A stretch of 64,000 bases of DNA from Caulochytrium protostelioides (Eukaryota > Chytridiomycota > Caulochytriomycetes > Caulochytriales > Caulochytriaceae). Of the stretch, positions 21,315 through 32,232 are shown piece by piece (within the stretch, counting starts at the first letter, position 1; every line of letters begins with the position of its first letter). Under the pieces are notes generated by a model. It had not been told where the DNA came from. It made no database searches and saw only the letters and a list, made by a program, of their open reading frames with translations. Location: NCBI GenBank assembly GCA_003615045.1, contig ML014133.1, forward strand, positions 1 through 64,000, written 5' to 3'. The position numbers and the translations under genes are program-made.

Positions 21315-21515
21315 TCGCGGCCATGCTCACCACGCACAAAGGCATAGGAAACGTTGCTGATAACGGGTCAAAGCAGACAGATGGGCGGCATGGCATACTG
21401 ACGTAGAGCATACCCTAGGCACAGGTCGTCGTGCGAGAGCAGGGTCAAGAATCCCTCAGACCACCAACCCCCCGACCCCTCCTCCCCGACCTCGCCCCCG
21501 TAGAACTCTACCGCA

Positions 21516-22838
21516 ATGGTATGTGTCGTCCGCGTCGCTCCCAAACGGCATTCATTGGGCCGCCATGCATCCGGCCCGCGGCCTGTTCCGATGGGGCACG
21601 GCTTGTGAGCCTGGATAGCATCCCGATGGGCAACTGATGAACAACGAACTGTCATGCCAGACGAATCCTCCGCATAGCGGAGCTCTGGTTGTCGCGCTGT
21701 GCTCAGACGAATACCGCTGTCGAATCAGAGCTCTGCGCGTTTCGCGGCGTTCAAGGCGATCTTCCACGCCGGCTCGACGCGTCGACAGCCGTTGGCTGGC
21801 TTATTGACACCGTCCTCGCGCCGCTATGGCCCTCGGCGCCGTGATCGGCCGGAATCGAGAATTCACCGTGTCACTCACCTTTCTCGCGCCCTTCTCTTGT
21901 TCGTGTTGATGTGGGCTCAATTCGATGTTCTTCAGGCTTTCATCAAGCTCCAGAAGACCAAGGCGTACTTCAAGCGCTTCCAGACCAAGTTCCGTCGTCG
22001 CCGTGAGGGCAAGACGGACTACTACCAGCGCAAGCGTCTGGTGGCCCAGGCCAAGAACAAGTACGCCACCCCGAAGTACCGTCTGGTCGTTCGCATCACC
22101 AACAAGACCGTCATCTGCCAGATCGTCTCCTCCAAGATCGTCGGCGATGCCGTCCTCGCTGCTGCCTACTCCTCGGAGCTGCCCCGCTACGGCATCAAGT
22201 GCGGTCTGACCAACTGGGCCGCCGCCTACGCCACCGGTCTCCTGGTCGCCCGCCGCACGCTCAACAAGCTGAAGCTGGACACCGCCTACGCCGGCAACGA
22301 CGATGTCACCGGCGAGTACTACGCCGTCGAGGCCAACGAGGAGGGCCCCCGTCCCTTCCGCGCCTTCCTTGACATCGGTCTCCGCCGCGCGACCACCGGC
22401 CACCGCGTGTTCGGCTGCCTCAAGGGCGCCGTCGACGGCGGCCTCAACATTCCGTACTCCGAGAAGCGCTTCCCGGGCTGGGACGGCAAGGAGCTCGACG
22501 CTGAGCTCCTCCGCTCGTACATCTTCGGCGGTCACGTCCAGGAGTACATGGAGTACCTCCAGGAGGACGACGAGGACACTTTCCGCAAGCAGTTCTCGAC
22601 CTTCATTGCCGCCGGTGTCGAGCCGGACGCGCTCGAGGAGATCTACGAGAACGCCCACGAGGCCATCCGCGCCGACCCGGCCGCCAAGCCCTCGGCCCGC
22701 AAGCAGCTCACCGCCGAGCAGAAGCAGAAGCTCCGTGCCTACAAGTGCACCCGCCTCTCCCACGCCCAGCGCAAGGCCCGCATCCAGGCCAAGATCGCCA
22801 AGTTCAACAAGCGCACTGGTCTCGAGGGCGGTCTCTAA
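21516..22838 (+). CDS. RPL5: 60S ribosomal protein uL18 (2 exons, ATG-only exon 1)
   Basis: Exon 1 is the ATG alone at 21516-21518, immediately followed by a GTATGT donor. A 417-nt intron ends in GTTCTTCAG at 21935. Exon 2 (21936-22838) starts [20 protein letters not shown], so the spliced protein has 301 residues, the normal length for eukaryotic uL18. Hallmarks are [56 protein letters not shown], and the late eukaryote-specific part with [20 protein letters not shown] and the [11 protein letters not shown] motif. uL18 binds 5S rRNA with uL5 and is delivered to pre-60S particles by Rrs1-Rpf2. Codon use is strongly biased to C-ending codons, as expected for a highly expressed gene. Confidence 0.97.
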
Positions 22839-23785
22839 GTGCCTCGCCCTGGCTCTTGTTTTGCCGCTCGCGTCTCGCGGGCGCCGTCTGTCGCGCGCCG
22901 TCGTTTCTGCGGTGGTCTCGCAGCGGTGTCGGCCCTACTTTTGTCTTTCGTTTTCCCTGATGTCGTGATCGCTCTTTTGCTCGGGAAGGGGTCCGATCGA
23001 GCCCGCCTGGCGCGTTTCGAGCGTCGCTGCTCGCGACGGCCGGCGTGGCGCATTGGGAGGGGCATGTCCCTGTCTCACGGCCGCGACGCCGCGTTATCGG
23101 CCGGGACGGGGCATGGCATGCATTCGGGCATGGGTTCATTCGCTCATTGTTTATTATGCTCTAATTTTTAATGGTGGTGATATCCGTGCTTTCCTTTACT
23201 GATTGACTAAGTCATCGGCTAGTGTGAAGCAGGGTGGGAGGAGGCAGTGCGGAAGGAGCGAAGGCGGAAAGGAGTGGTCACTGATGTCGCGAGGGGGGCC
23301 CGGAACTGGCCAACCCGTGGCAAGAGCCATGCCAAAGTCGTGGCCCGTGCGTGACAATTTCATCAAGGGTGGATCGATGCCACGAGGATGCACGGCACGT
23401 CATTGAGGAGAACGTTGATCGTATCCTCATCCAGAGAGGCCTTGTACGGTGGCCGAGCTCGTCGCTTTAAAATAATCACCATCCCTACTACTCATTGGCC
23501 TTGCAGTGATCATCCTTGTCATCCGACGTTCTCATTCGGTTCTCCTTCGTCTCGACGTAAGTATAAATTAGAAAAAAAGCGGGGCGGTCAAGCAAAACAG
23601 CAGACATTCAAGAGGCGACGGCACCGGCCCCCCATGCGCCGCCAAGCAGAAAGAAGCTGCAGGCTCGGCTGGACGAGAACGATCGCCAGGGCAGAGGAGG
23701 CCCGCGAGCATCCAGGAAAAAAGCGACCACGTCAACATCATCGCTCTCATGTGGCCGCCATCGCCAGGAGCACGTCGCTAGCGCT
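22839..23785. other. Convergent 3' region, uL18 and mitoferrin
   Basis: About 950 bp between two stop codons. It includes an A/T-rich patch at 23140-23175 and another at 23560-23580, plausible 3' ends of the two transcripts. No coding signal is recognised. Confidence 0.45.
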
Positions 23786-24988
23786 CTAGGACGACAGGTG
23801 GGCCATGCGGCGGGACTCGGCGTCGCCGACCAACGGCGCCGAGGCCGAGGCGATGCCGGCGGCTTCCTTGACGGCGCGGACGGCGCCGCTGGCGCTGCCG
23901 TGACTTGATTGGCGGCTGGCGTGCACGGACGATAGCGACGGCGTCGGCGCGGCGGTGGCCGTCGAGGAGAGCGAGGCGGGCGTCGCGTGGGGCGCGTGGC
24001 CGACGCCGGCGGCGCTGAGGGACATTTTCATGAACTCGTAGGTGGTCCAACAGATAGCCGTGGAGGGCATGTGGCTGACGATGCGAGCGGAGATGCCGCG
24101 GGTGAGGCCGCGGACGCCGAAGCGGCGCCAGATAAGCCGGACGGCATCGCGCATGCCGCCGGCGGCGCGGACCTCGGCGTCGTGGGTCGAGCCGCGGGTC
24201 TGGAGCAGGGTCTTGCAGACATCGAGCGGCGTCGTGACGGCCGCAGCGACGGCGCCCGCGGCGGCGCCGGCCACGCAGTGCACGAGTGGGTTGTAGTGGC
24301 CCTCGCGGTTGAGCAAGGCGCGGACTTGCTCGTAGACCACAAACTGGAGCGACTGGAATGGGATGGTCATCATGATAGTCGTCGGGTAGGACACGTAGAA
24401 GGCGCCGATGCCCTCGCGGGCGAGGATATCGCGGGCGCACTGGGCGACGGAGGTATGCATCGAGCCGTGCATCTGCATGCGCTGCTTCACGACATCGAAG
24501 GGGTTCATGAGGCCGTCGTTGGCCATCGTAGCGAGGCCGCCCGAGACGGCGGTGCCCGCGACCGAGCGCAGGCCCTCGGCATGCTCGGCGCCCGTCGCTT
24601 TCTTCATGTACTCGTAGGTGGTAAAGTGGAGGGCGTGCGCGGGTCCGGCGCCGACGACGACGGAGGAGACGCCGCGCCACAGCGAGGCGATGCCCTCCGT
24701 GGACGCGACGCCGCGCCACGCGGTGCCGAGCGAGCCCGAGTAGAGGGCGCTCGATGCGGGCGTCGCGGCGATCATCTGCATGCGCGTTTTGATGGCGTCG
24801 ACGGGAAACATGAGCGCGTGCTCCGTGATGCCCGCGAGCCCGCCCGCGAGCGCGCTGACGCCCATGGAGGCCGCCGGCAGCGACTCATAGTCGATCTCGC
24901 CCTCTAGATTTGATGGCACGCTCGGTGGCGCAGCATGCAGCCGCGACGGGGAGGCCATCGACGGTGGCAACGGCGACGTGGTGGTCAT
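23786..24988 (-). CDS. MRS4: Mitoferrin, mitochondrial iron transporter (SLC25 family)
   Basis: A 400-residue inner-membrane carrier. Three mitochondrial carrier repeats are present, each with its PX[D/E]XX[K/R] signature: FPVDAIKTRMQ, NPFDVVKQRMQ and TPLDVCKTLLQTR. The GPAHALHFTTYEYMK stretch in repeat 1 and MNPFDVVKQRMQMHGS in repeat 2 are typical of mitoferrins (yeast Mrs3/Mrs4, animal SLC25A28/37), which import ferrous iron for haem and Fe-S synthesis. Compared with Mrs3/4 there is an extra Ser/Ala-rich C-terminal tail of about 80 residues and a Pro/Ser-rich N-terminus. The start is ATG 24988; an upstream GTG at 25003 was rejected. Single exon. Confidence 0.92.
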   Translation of the reverse strand: MTTTSPLPPSMASPSRLHAAPPSVPSNLEGEIDYESLPAASMGVSALAGGLAGITEHALMFPVDAIKTRMQMIAATPASSALYSGSLGTAWRGVASTEGIASLWRGVSSVVVGAGPAHALHFTTYEYMKKATGAEHAEGLRSVAGTAVSGGLATMANDGLMNPFDVVKQRMQMHGSMHTSVAQCARDILAREGIGAFYVSYPTTIMMTIPFQSLQFVVYEQVRALLNREGHYNPLVHCVAGAAAGAVAAAVTTPLDVCKTLLQTRGSTHDAEVRAAGGMRDAVRLIWRRFGVRGLTRGISARIVSHMPSTAICWTTYEFMKMSLSAAGVGHAPHATPASLSSTATAAPTPSLSSVHASRQSSHGSASGAVRAVKEAAGIASASAPLVGDAESRRMAHLSS

Positions 24989-25717
24989 TATGGCACGTAT
25001 CACAGGTGAGATCGAGCGGCGGTCGATGCCGGGTCAAGCCGGGATCGGGCGGGGCGGCGTGAACGGGTGCGCGGAGGGGTCGCCGTGTGAGGTCGTAGCG
25101 GACAAGGGCGACGGCAGGCGATCGATGACTCACGGGGCGAGTGAGTCGATGCGCGACGAGCGTCGTCGCCGTCGCGGATATCGGCAACAAGGAGGTCAGA
25201 GCAGAACGCCTTCCGGAAGCATGCACGGACCGAGGCAAAAAGACCGATGAAGAGGGGAGAACGGGAAAGTGAGGGCGGAGAGAGGAGAGAAAGGCACGGC
25301 GATAACGGATGGAAGAGGAGAACCCCACTGGGAAGGCTGAAGACAATGCACAAGACGAGGTATGCAGATAGCTGTGATTGTGAGCCGGCGATGACGACTC
25401 GGCTTCGCAGTCACTCCGATGCTTCTGCTGGCTCTACGGCGACGCGCTCGAGTAAACGGGGACCTAGCGAGCGAAGGCGCCGTGCGATGGCGGCCTGGCG
25501 ATGGTGCTGCCGCGGCCGTCAATGACACCGGATAGAGGGGCGAACGATGACCGAAAGTGATGCCGAAGATGGTAGGAGACAATGAAATGCCATAAACAAG
25601 GAACAGCTAGAAACTGAAAACCGGCAGATATGGAGCGAAGCAATTAACGCATGGAGCGTGGCCCGCGCTGAATCGGAGACGGAGATGAACCGCGCGTTGT
25701 GGTTACACTTGCTGCGT

Positions 25718-25720
<3 letters not shown>

Positions 25721-25755
<35 letters not shown>

Positions 25756-25788
25756 ACTGCTACTGCTGCTGCTACTGCTGCTGCTGCT
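25721..25788. repeat. CTG/CAG trinucleotide array
   Basis: About 22 triplets of CTG with a few CTA interruptions. It lies about 730 bp upstream of the mitoferrin start codon and in no convincing gene, so it is probably untranslated or intergenic. Confidence 0.9.
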
Positions 25789-26180
25789 CGGGACGAGTCT
25801 ACGCGGTGGATGCCAGGCGGTGATGCCACCCTTGGGCCGTGTTGTGCACGGCCGCGGCGAGACGATTAACGAGGTTCGTGCTGGTCAACGACGGGCCAAT
25901 GTCCGGTCAAAGCCCGGTCAATAGGGAGGTCAATAACCTAACGTGTTCAGCAGACGGACCGGCCGGATGCCGTGTCGCGCGTGGGCCAGGCGGGAGCGCA
26001 GGTGGGGACGGGCCGCCACGGGGCAGAAAGGGTAGGCGATGCAGGCAAAACGAGTGATGCAGGAGAGGGCGCGGGGCCGTGAGGCGTGCTTGGAAGGCGG
26101 TCAGGACACACTCCGACACGAGGCGAGCAGCGCAATGAAGCAAGCAGGAAGGGATGTCAATCGATCAAGCGGTATACTTC

Positions 26181-26208
26181 GAGAAAGAGAGAGAGAGAGA
26201 GAGAGAAG
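26181..26208. repeat. GA dinucleotide array
   Basis: About twelve GA repeats with one AA interruption near the left end. Confidence 0.9.
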
Positions 26209-28378
26209 TCTATGAATCGCTCTACTAGATATGTTGATGAGCCAGGCCGAAGCGGTGGTTTCTTGCGTAAGCCGATGGTCCTCAATCTCACATCTCGGAC
26301 GCACCCGTCTATCCCGCGATCCGAATCGCGGTATCCTTGGCAGCCCCACAACGACACCGCTACCGATATCAGGGGGATCATGAAGTGCTGGTGGATGTAG
26401 ACGGAGCGATGCAGCAGACGGGAGACCCCCTGCGACCACGGGTCCATCGGGCCTGGCCGGACGATGACGGGGATCCCACCGTGGGGTGCGGCCCGCGGAC
26501 TACCGAGCGCGGGCGTTGTCGCGTGGCTTTTCACGTCGTGCCGCGGCCGTCGCGGGTCCTGCTCGGGCCAGCCCGCCGTCTTATCGGCATTGCGAGACCC
26601 CTGTGCGTGTGTCGATGGCCGCTGGGGCGTGCCTTGCGCTTCTTGGCTGCGGCGACGCGAGAACAGCGGCGGCCGCGGCGGCTGCGGGAGGGGACCCTCC
26701 GTCGATCCCCGGCGTCTCCCGCTATCGCCGGGCCGCCGCACCCCGTCGATGCGGTCATTCGCACGGGCGTCGGAGTGTCGCATTCCCCGGCGCCGAGCTT
26801 CCGCTTCCGAGGGCCTCCGCGCCGCATGTCCTATTCAGGACTTTCCGAGGCCCGCGACGCCGTCCCGAAGGCAGGCGCGGTCGCGGCACCCCCCGCGGTC
26901 GCCAGCCGGGAAGCGAGCGCCCGGGGCAAGCCCGGGGGTTGCGCGCCTGTCCCGAAGAAAGGAAACAAACAAAAGAAAGGGCGCAGCAAGCGTGCGTCCA
27001 AGCACGCCCACGCCTTCGCCCGCCGCCGTGGTGGGCGCAGCGTCGGTGGGATCGACCGAGGCGGACGCGCGCTTTTTATACTTTTCGAACCCGCGACTCG
27101 GCGATCACCACAGCGCGCGCATCCCATGCATCAGGCGCTCAGAAGTCCGAGGGCGGCGATTCCGCGACGGCGGCGGATCCCGCATCGGGTCCAGCGCAGG
27201 GAGCCGCGATGGGACGGGCGGACGTCGGCACGTGAGCCGCCAGCGGGAACAGCGCGGCGTGCCGGCCTGGCACGTCTCGTGAATCCCGTGAGCCTCGTCC
27301 GTGGCGTGAGTCTCACGAGCCGTGAAAGTCCGCGGGTGCTTGGGGCTCGGGGTGCGACGGATCCCGGACCCCTGAGCCGGTTGCGATGGGTCGACCCCGT
27401 CCGCGGCGCGACACACGGAATCGCTCCTCCAACGGCTGGAGGAGGAGGTAGGTGGATCCGATCGTCTGCATGGGGTTGAGCACGGCGCCACCGTCGCGGT
27501 GACCGTGTCGTCTCGACGATGCGTGGCGAGGGACACGAGTCGCCACAGCAACCGCGCTTCCCATCCTTCTGGCCAGCGATCGGAGGCTTTGTCGAGGGAG
27601 AGCGCAGGCGCACATCAGTGGCCATCTGGGAAGCAACGCGGCCGCGAGGACACGTGATGGGCCTGATGCCGAGAAGGCGAGCCGCTTAGCTTGATAGGAG
27701 CCAGGACGGTGAGTCACGATCCTGACCCATGATGGCGACGCTGACGCGCCGCATCATCGACATTGGGCCTCGTCGGTGCTGGGCATAAAGGCCGAAGGCC
27801 AGATGAAGAATCGTCCCCGTACGTCTCTCATTCGTCGCAAATCGAAAACAATCGAAAGAAACGAAATGAGAGTGCAGAAGAAAATGAATCGACCAGATGT
27901 GGATGATGCTAATTCATGAGAACACCCCTGGCCGCTGTCGTGCGAGACGAGGCCCTACGCGTTTCAAAACGCCATCATTGCCAAGCCCCTGCCGTGGCGC
28001 AGCCTCATCATTGCCAAGCCCCGAATCCCCCGAGTCCCCGTCCAGTGGACGATGCACGGAGACCCAGCCAGGCCCCTTCGACTTCATCGACCCCTTTCGT
28101 CTCCAGCTGCACGAACCCTTCTGAGTGAAACCTACGTGATGTAAACTATACGCCGACCAAAGCAGCGTTTTCTGATGGAGGAGGAGGGGCCACAGCGTCA
28201 GCACCCCAGCCAGGGATCAAAAAGCACCCAGCGCGATGCTCTCAGCTTGCTTGCCGGATGCCCACCATGAGCCATGAGCATGAAAAGAGCGAACGACAAG
28301 ACGGACGCTTCGATGAGCACCGGGCACATCCGCGTCCGTGGTGCCCGAAGGACCCGAAGCGACGCGCGAGGCGCATCG

Positions 28379-30202
28379 CTAGAAGGGACCGAGCGCCGGC
28401 GCCAGGCCGCGTTTCATGGAGACGCGCTGGTCATTGAGCCGGTCGCAGCGACCGAGCAGATCCAGCATCGCATCCAGGTCGCCCAGGTCGCCGGGCGTCG
28501 TCGGCGAGGTCGCCACGCCCGGCGCCGCCGCGGACGCCGCGCACGGCCCCGCGTCCGCATCGGCCATCACAGGCGCCACCGGATCTACGACCGGCGCAAC
28601 CGATGACGCGTGGTGCGTGTTGTTGGAGCTGCGCATGCGCACGAGTTTCGCCATGCGGGAAGCCATACTGGTCCCGGTACTGGTACTCGTACTCGTGCTG
28701 ACACTCGTGCTGCTCCCGCTAGCGTGAGCCGCGGCGCTGCTCGGGGCGCTGAGCAAGGCCGCGGCGTGCGTGACCGCCGTCGCGGTGCTGCTGGCGGCGC
28801 TCGAGAAACTGGTCGTGCTGCCGCCGTGCGCGCCAGCGCCGCTGCTGTGGCTGAGGCCGGACGGCAGCACGACGCCGCCCTTCAGGAACCCGCTCGAGAC
28901 GACCGTCGTCGCGGTCGTCGCGAACGTCATGGCCGAGACGCCCGACGCCATCGACGCGGCGGCCGCCGTGAGCCCCGGCCAAGTCTGCGGATACGGGGGG
29001 TAGTGCGGGTAGCCGTGCGGCGGCGTGGCGCCCGCCTGCGACTTGAGGCCGCGGGTGGGCGAGGACGCGAGCGCGGCGGCGGCGTCGGCGTCAGCGGACG
29101 CGGGGCCCAGCGGCGGCGTCGGCAGGAAGGTCGGCGTGGCGGCGCCGGCGCCGGCGCCGGCGGCGGCGCCGGCCGGCGTCGTGCGCAGGAGAAAGGCGGC
29201 GGTGGTGGTGATCTCCGGCGGCGCGGGGGCGAGCGCGGGCATCGCGGAGGGCGAGTGGGCGGCCGGCGGCGGCGTGTAGCGCAGGTCGGACAGCGAGGGC
29301 CGGCGGGTCGAGCGCAGCAGCGGCGGCGGCGACGAGATGCCCGGCGCGAGCGCCGTGGGGCCGGCGGCGGCGGCGGGCGGCGGGTGGTGGTGGTAGTGGT
29401 GGTGCTGGCCGAGCTGCATGGCGGAGATGCCGCGGGTGAGGAGCGGCGCGAGCGGGCCGCTGTAGTGCGCGGTCGTCGTCACGTTGCGCTGGGCGGCGGC
29501 GGCGGCGCTCGGGCCGCTGGGCGGGAACACGACGCGACCGCGGCGTTGGGCGGCGCTCAGCGTGGACGCGGCTGACGCGGCGGAGGACGGCGACGCCGCC
29601 GAAGCGCCGCTGTTGCTGCTGCTGGCGGCGGCGGGTGAGGATGCGATGCCGGGCGTGGCCGCCGCTGCGGCGGCGGCTGTGCTCATGCCGGCCACCATGC
29701 CGGCATGCATGGGTGCCGAGGACGGCGCGGACGCGAGGGCGGCGACAGGCATGACGGGGCAAGCGAGGTACATGGCGACGGCATGCTCGATTTGGGCGAG
29801 CTCGGCCTGGAGCGGGGCGGGCAGCGCGCTGGGCGACGGCATGCCGGGGCTGAGCAGCGGGGGGGTCGGATCGCTGGTGAACGGCGACGCGGCGGTCCAT
29901 GCGGTCTCGAGGCTGGGTCGCCGCGAGGTGTCGGGGGTGGCGAGCGCGTGCTGCGAGCAGCACGACGCGGCGCAGAGGAACGAAGTGCCATGCTGCTGCT
30001 GTTGCTGCTGCTGTTGCTGCTGTTGCTGCTGCTGTTGCTGCTGTTGCTGCTGTGCGGCTATGGACTTCAAGGCGGCCTGGGCATAGAGGGAGGTGGCACC
30101 CGGCTGCCGAGCGTGCCGGTGGAGGAGGGTGGTGAACCCGGTGTAGGGCCGCTCGGCCGGGTAGGTGTTGAGGAGCAGCGCCTCACGCGATGCGACGGCC
30201 AT
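28379..30202 (-). CDS. Polyglutamine, low-complexity protein of unknown function
   Basis: 607 residues from ATG 30202 (context CACCATGG); the frame continues upstream only through a GTG at 30604. Residues 51-70 are a run of about 20 Gln coded by mixed CAG and CAA. Long Ala, Ser, Pro and Thr stretches follow, with a His-rich patch (QHHHYHHHP) and two RRPSL motifs that look like basophilic kinase sites (RRPSLETAW and RRPSLSDLRY). The last 35 residues are different: LDAMLDLLGRCDRLNDQRVS is helical and resembles the DQRV repeats of the UPF0662-like protein at 46 kb. No catalytic domain is visible. It may be a regulator or scaffold; function unknown. The reading frame is uninterrupted over 1.8 kb, which supports a real gene. 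Confidence 0.65.
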   Translation of the reverse strand: MAVASREALLLNTYPAERPYTGFTTLLHRHARQPGATSLYAQAALKSIAAQQQQQQQQQQQQQQQQQQQQHGTSFLCAASCCSQHALATPDTSRRPSLETAWTAASPFTSDPTPPLLSPGMPSPSALPAPLQAELAQIEHAVAMYLACPVMPVAALASAPSSAPMHAGMVAGMSTAAAAAAATPGIASSPAAASSSNSGASAASPSSAASAASTLSAAQRRGRVVFPPSGPSAAAAAQRNVTTTAHYSGPLAPLLTRGISAMQLGQHHHYHHHPPPAAAAGPTALAPGISSPPPLLRSTRRPSLSDLRYTPPPAAHSPSAMPALAPAPPEITTTAAFLLRTTPAGAAAGAGAGAATPTFLPTPPLGPASADADAAAALASSPTRGLKSQAGATPPHGYPHYPPYPQTWPGLTAAAASMASGVSAMTFATTATTVVSSGFLKGGVVLPSGLSHSSGAGAHGGSTTSFSSAASSTATAVTHAAALLSAPSSAAAHASGSSTSVSTSTSTSTGTSMASRMAKLVRMRSSNNTHHASSVAPVVDPVAPVMADADAGPCAASAAAPGVATSPTTPGDLGDLDAMLDLLGRCDRLNDQRVSMKRGLAPALGPF

Positions 30203-30894
30203 GGTGGTGGTCGCCTGACGCGGACGAACCTGGCTGGCCGTCGATGTCGCGTGCCCAGGGTAAACGCCGCTTGGCGACGCGGACACCTCGTCCGTCGTCC
30301 GAGCGGAGCACACGTGGGCGTGACGAGGCCTGAGGGGTCCGCGGTCGATGGCGATCGGCGCTTCTCGCCTGGGGGGGAGCTGTCGGGCCCAGCAGTGGCG
30401 GCGGTGGCCAAGGACGGCGCGGTCGCGGATGGGAACGCGCGGGCAGTCCACGGTTCGGAGACCAAGGCAGCGGGACGTGGAGCGACGGTAGCGACCGTGG
30501 GAGCTCTGGGCCGTGCTGCAGGATCGGGTGGGGAGGACGGCAATCTGCCACGAGAGTATGCGCGAAGTGACTCGGATGCCCGATGGCAGCTCCACGCGAC
30601 TCACCCGCTCACCGACAGCGAACGTCCGGTGCGCGGGCTTGCGGCGACGAGACGACGGACGGATCGATACGCCGTTCTACCCCACTGTTGGATGGGGCTG
30701 GCTTTGGGGACTGAGCGGCCCAGGCATGCGCAGATGGGCACGACCGCGTCACAGCCGTGGCGGATCGGCGGGAGGACGGGGAAGCGCCGGGGTGAGGCGC
30801 GCAATGATGCAAGGATGCAATGAATGCAAGTCGCCACAAGAATCGTGAAAAGGAAAGATCCGGTCATGTGAAGCGATGGGAGGCAAGATCCGAC

Positions 30895-31000
30895 GTGAAG
30901 TGATGTGAAGTGATGTGAAGTGATGTGAAGTGATGTGAAAGAGATGCGATGCGATGCGATGCAGTAGGAAGCGATGCGATGCCATGCCATGTGATGCGAT
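30895..31000. repeat. TGATGTGAAG decamer array followed by GATGC pentamer array
   Basis: Four to five perfect decamers at 30895-30939, then GATGC/GATGCC units to about 31000. Both have a period of 5 or 10. Confidence 0.85.
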
Positions 31001-31210
31001 GCGACGTGAGCCTCGACGGGCGAAGCGGGTCTGCAGCGGTCTGAAGGGGTTCAGCGGGCGAGCACGCGATGGCGGGAATGAGGGCGCCAGTGGCCCGTTT
31101 CTCCGCGGATCTCAAAGAACCTCGGCGCTGGTGGCGATGGATTGCCAAGCAGGCGCTGCGTGATGGCGTTCGGCCGAGCCCCTGAAGGTAGCGTAGTGTG
31201 ATGGCGGTGT

Positions 31211-31270
31211 GGATGGACGGACGGACGGACGGATGGATGAAGCGGGATGAAGCGGGATGAAGCGGGATGG
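31211..31270. repeat. GGAC array and GCGGGATGAA 10-mer array
   Basis: Four to five copies of GGAC/GGAT, then GCGGGATGAA repeated about three times with a fourth decayed copy. Confidence 0.85.
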
Positions 31271-31918
31271 CGGTGGAGATGACACCGCCTGGCGTGAGGG
31301 GCAGGGATGCGGTGGCGTGAATGTGATGATGGAGCACGGTATCGGAACGGCAGCGCACGGAAGAGGTGGTCGGCGTCGGTCTCCCCCCGACAACCCCAGG
31401 CGAGCGCCGCCCTCGCGACGACACCCGGCGGGCTCCTGATACGAGAGAGGGCGACCGAACGGCGGCGCCGAAGGGTCTCCGATGAACGCGGCGATGGCTG
31501 ACGGTGCGACGCGCGATGGTCCCGGGCGGATGGATCCGCCGCGGCGTCGGGCGGATCGGTTGGCGCCGAGGGCTGCGCGACCGAAGGCACATGGTCGTCG
31601 GCATGGACGTGGGACCAGGTGTTCCGAGGCGGCCCCGACCGTGACCGTGACCGGACCGCACGGGCGAGCCGGAGGCGCGCGTCCGACCGCCGTTCGCCAT
31701 GGACGCGATCGCCCCGCGAGCGCGGGAGGCGCGGCGGCGGCGGCGACGGCGGCGTCAGCGGGACGCCGTGGGGCACGTCCCGCCCAAGCGGCGGAAGGCG
31801 GCGCGAGGCCCGAGGCCGACCCGGCGAGCGGCTCCCGCACCCGGCAACGCGACGTTCGCGGGCGGACCACCGCCCATCCAGCCGCGCCTTCACGGCGGCC
31901 ACGGCGGGCACCCGCGAT

Positions 31919-31920
31919 CG

Positions 31921-31952
<32 letters not shown>

Positions 31953-31956
31953 AAGG
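31919..31956. repeat. GCC trinucleotide run
   Basis: About eleven GCC/CCG triplets ending in GCAAGG. A second, similar run at 32137 also ends in GCAAGG. Confidence 0.85.
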
Positions 31957-32131
31957 GCAGAAAGGCCGGCGCGCGGTTGATGGCGCTCGCGGGCGGCCGG
32001 CGCAAGGCCGTGCGGCGAGCCACAACCAGCGCGGCGGACAAAGGCGCCGTCGCCGGCCTCGGAGCGCCGGAGCCGGCGCGGCTCCGCCTCACCCGGCCAG
32101 CCCGTCGCCGGTCGATCGCGGCCGTCGGGGG

Positions 32132-32136
<5 letters not shown>

Positions 32137-32177
<41 letters not shown>

Positions 32178-32232
32178 AAGGCCTCGGCCCAAGGCCTCGG
32201 CCACGGCCACGGCCACGGCCACGGCCACGGCC
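32137..32232. repeat. GCC run followed by GGCCAC hexamer run
   Basis: About thirteen GCC triplets at 32137-32176, then five to six GGCCAC hexamers at 32199-32232. Confidence 0.85.

Larger units (their letters stand above)
20766..21515. promoter_or_regulatory. Bidirectional promoter region eL14 / uL18
   Basis: 750 bp between the divergent start codons of two ribosomal protein genes, so their core promoters must lie here. The middle carries a GGAT array at 20989-21028 and an ATCC array at 21297-21314 in inverted orientation, around 270 bp of very G+C-rich DNA. A pyrimidine-rich run just before the uL18 ATG (about 21460-21500) fits ribosomal protein transcription starts, by analogy with other eukaryotes. 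Confidence 0.55.
24989..28378. other. Gene-poor stretch with microsatellites
   Basis: 3.4 kb between mitoferrin and the polyQ gene. It holds a CTG array (25721-25788) and a GA array (26181-26208). Overlapping plus-strand frames of 249-380 codons lie at 26337-27479, a G+C-rich tract where three frames are open at once. That pattern argues for base composition rather than a gene, and none resembles a known protein. Confidence 0.5.

Noticed and set aside
21519-21935. Possible C/D snoRNA in the uL18 intron (TGATGA at about 21638)
   Set aside because: No D box (CTGA) at a suitable distance and no terminal stem were found; the other ribosomal protein introns also lack a convincing C/D pair.
21801-22763. 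320-codon minus frame across uL18
   Set aside because: Antisense of a highly conserved ribosomal protein; lack of stops follows from codon bias.
26337-27479. Three overlapping plus-strand frames of 249-380 codons
   Set aside because: All three phases are open in a G+C-rich tract with no family resemblance, so composition explains them.
23785-28378. tRNA genes
   Set aside because: No GGTTCGA-type T-arm with matching acceptor stem was noticed here or elsewhere in the window; a covariance search would be needed to be sure.
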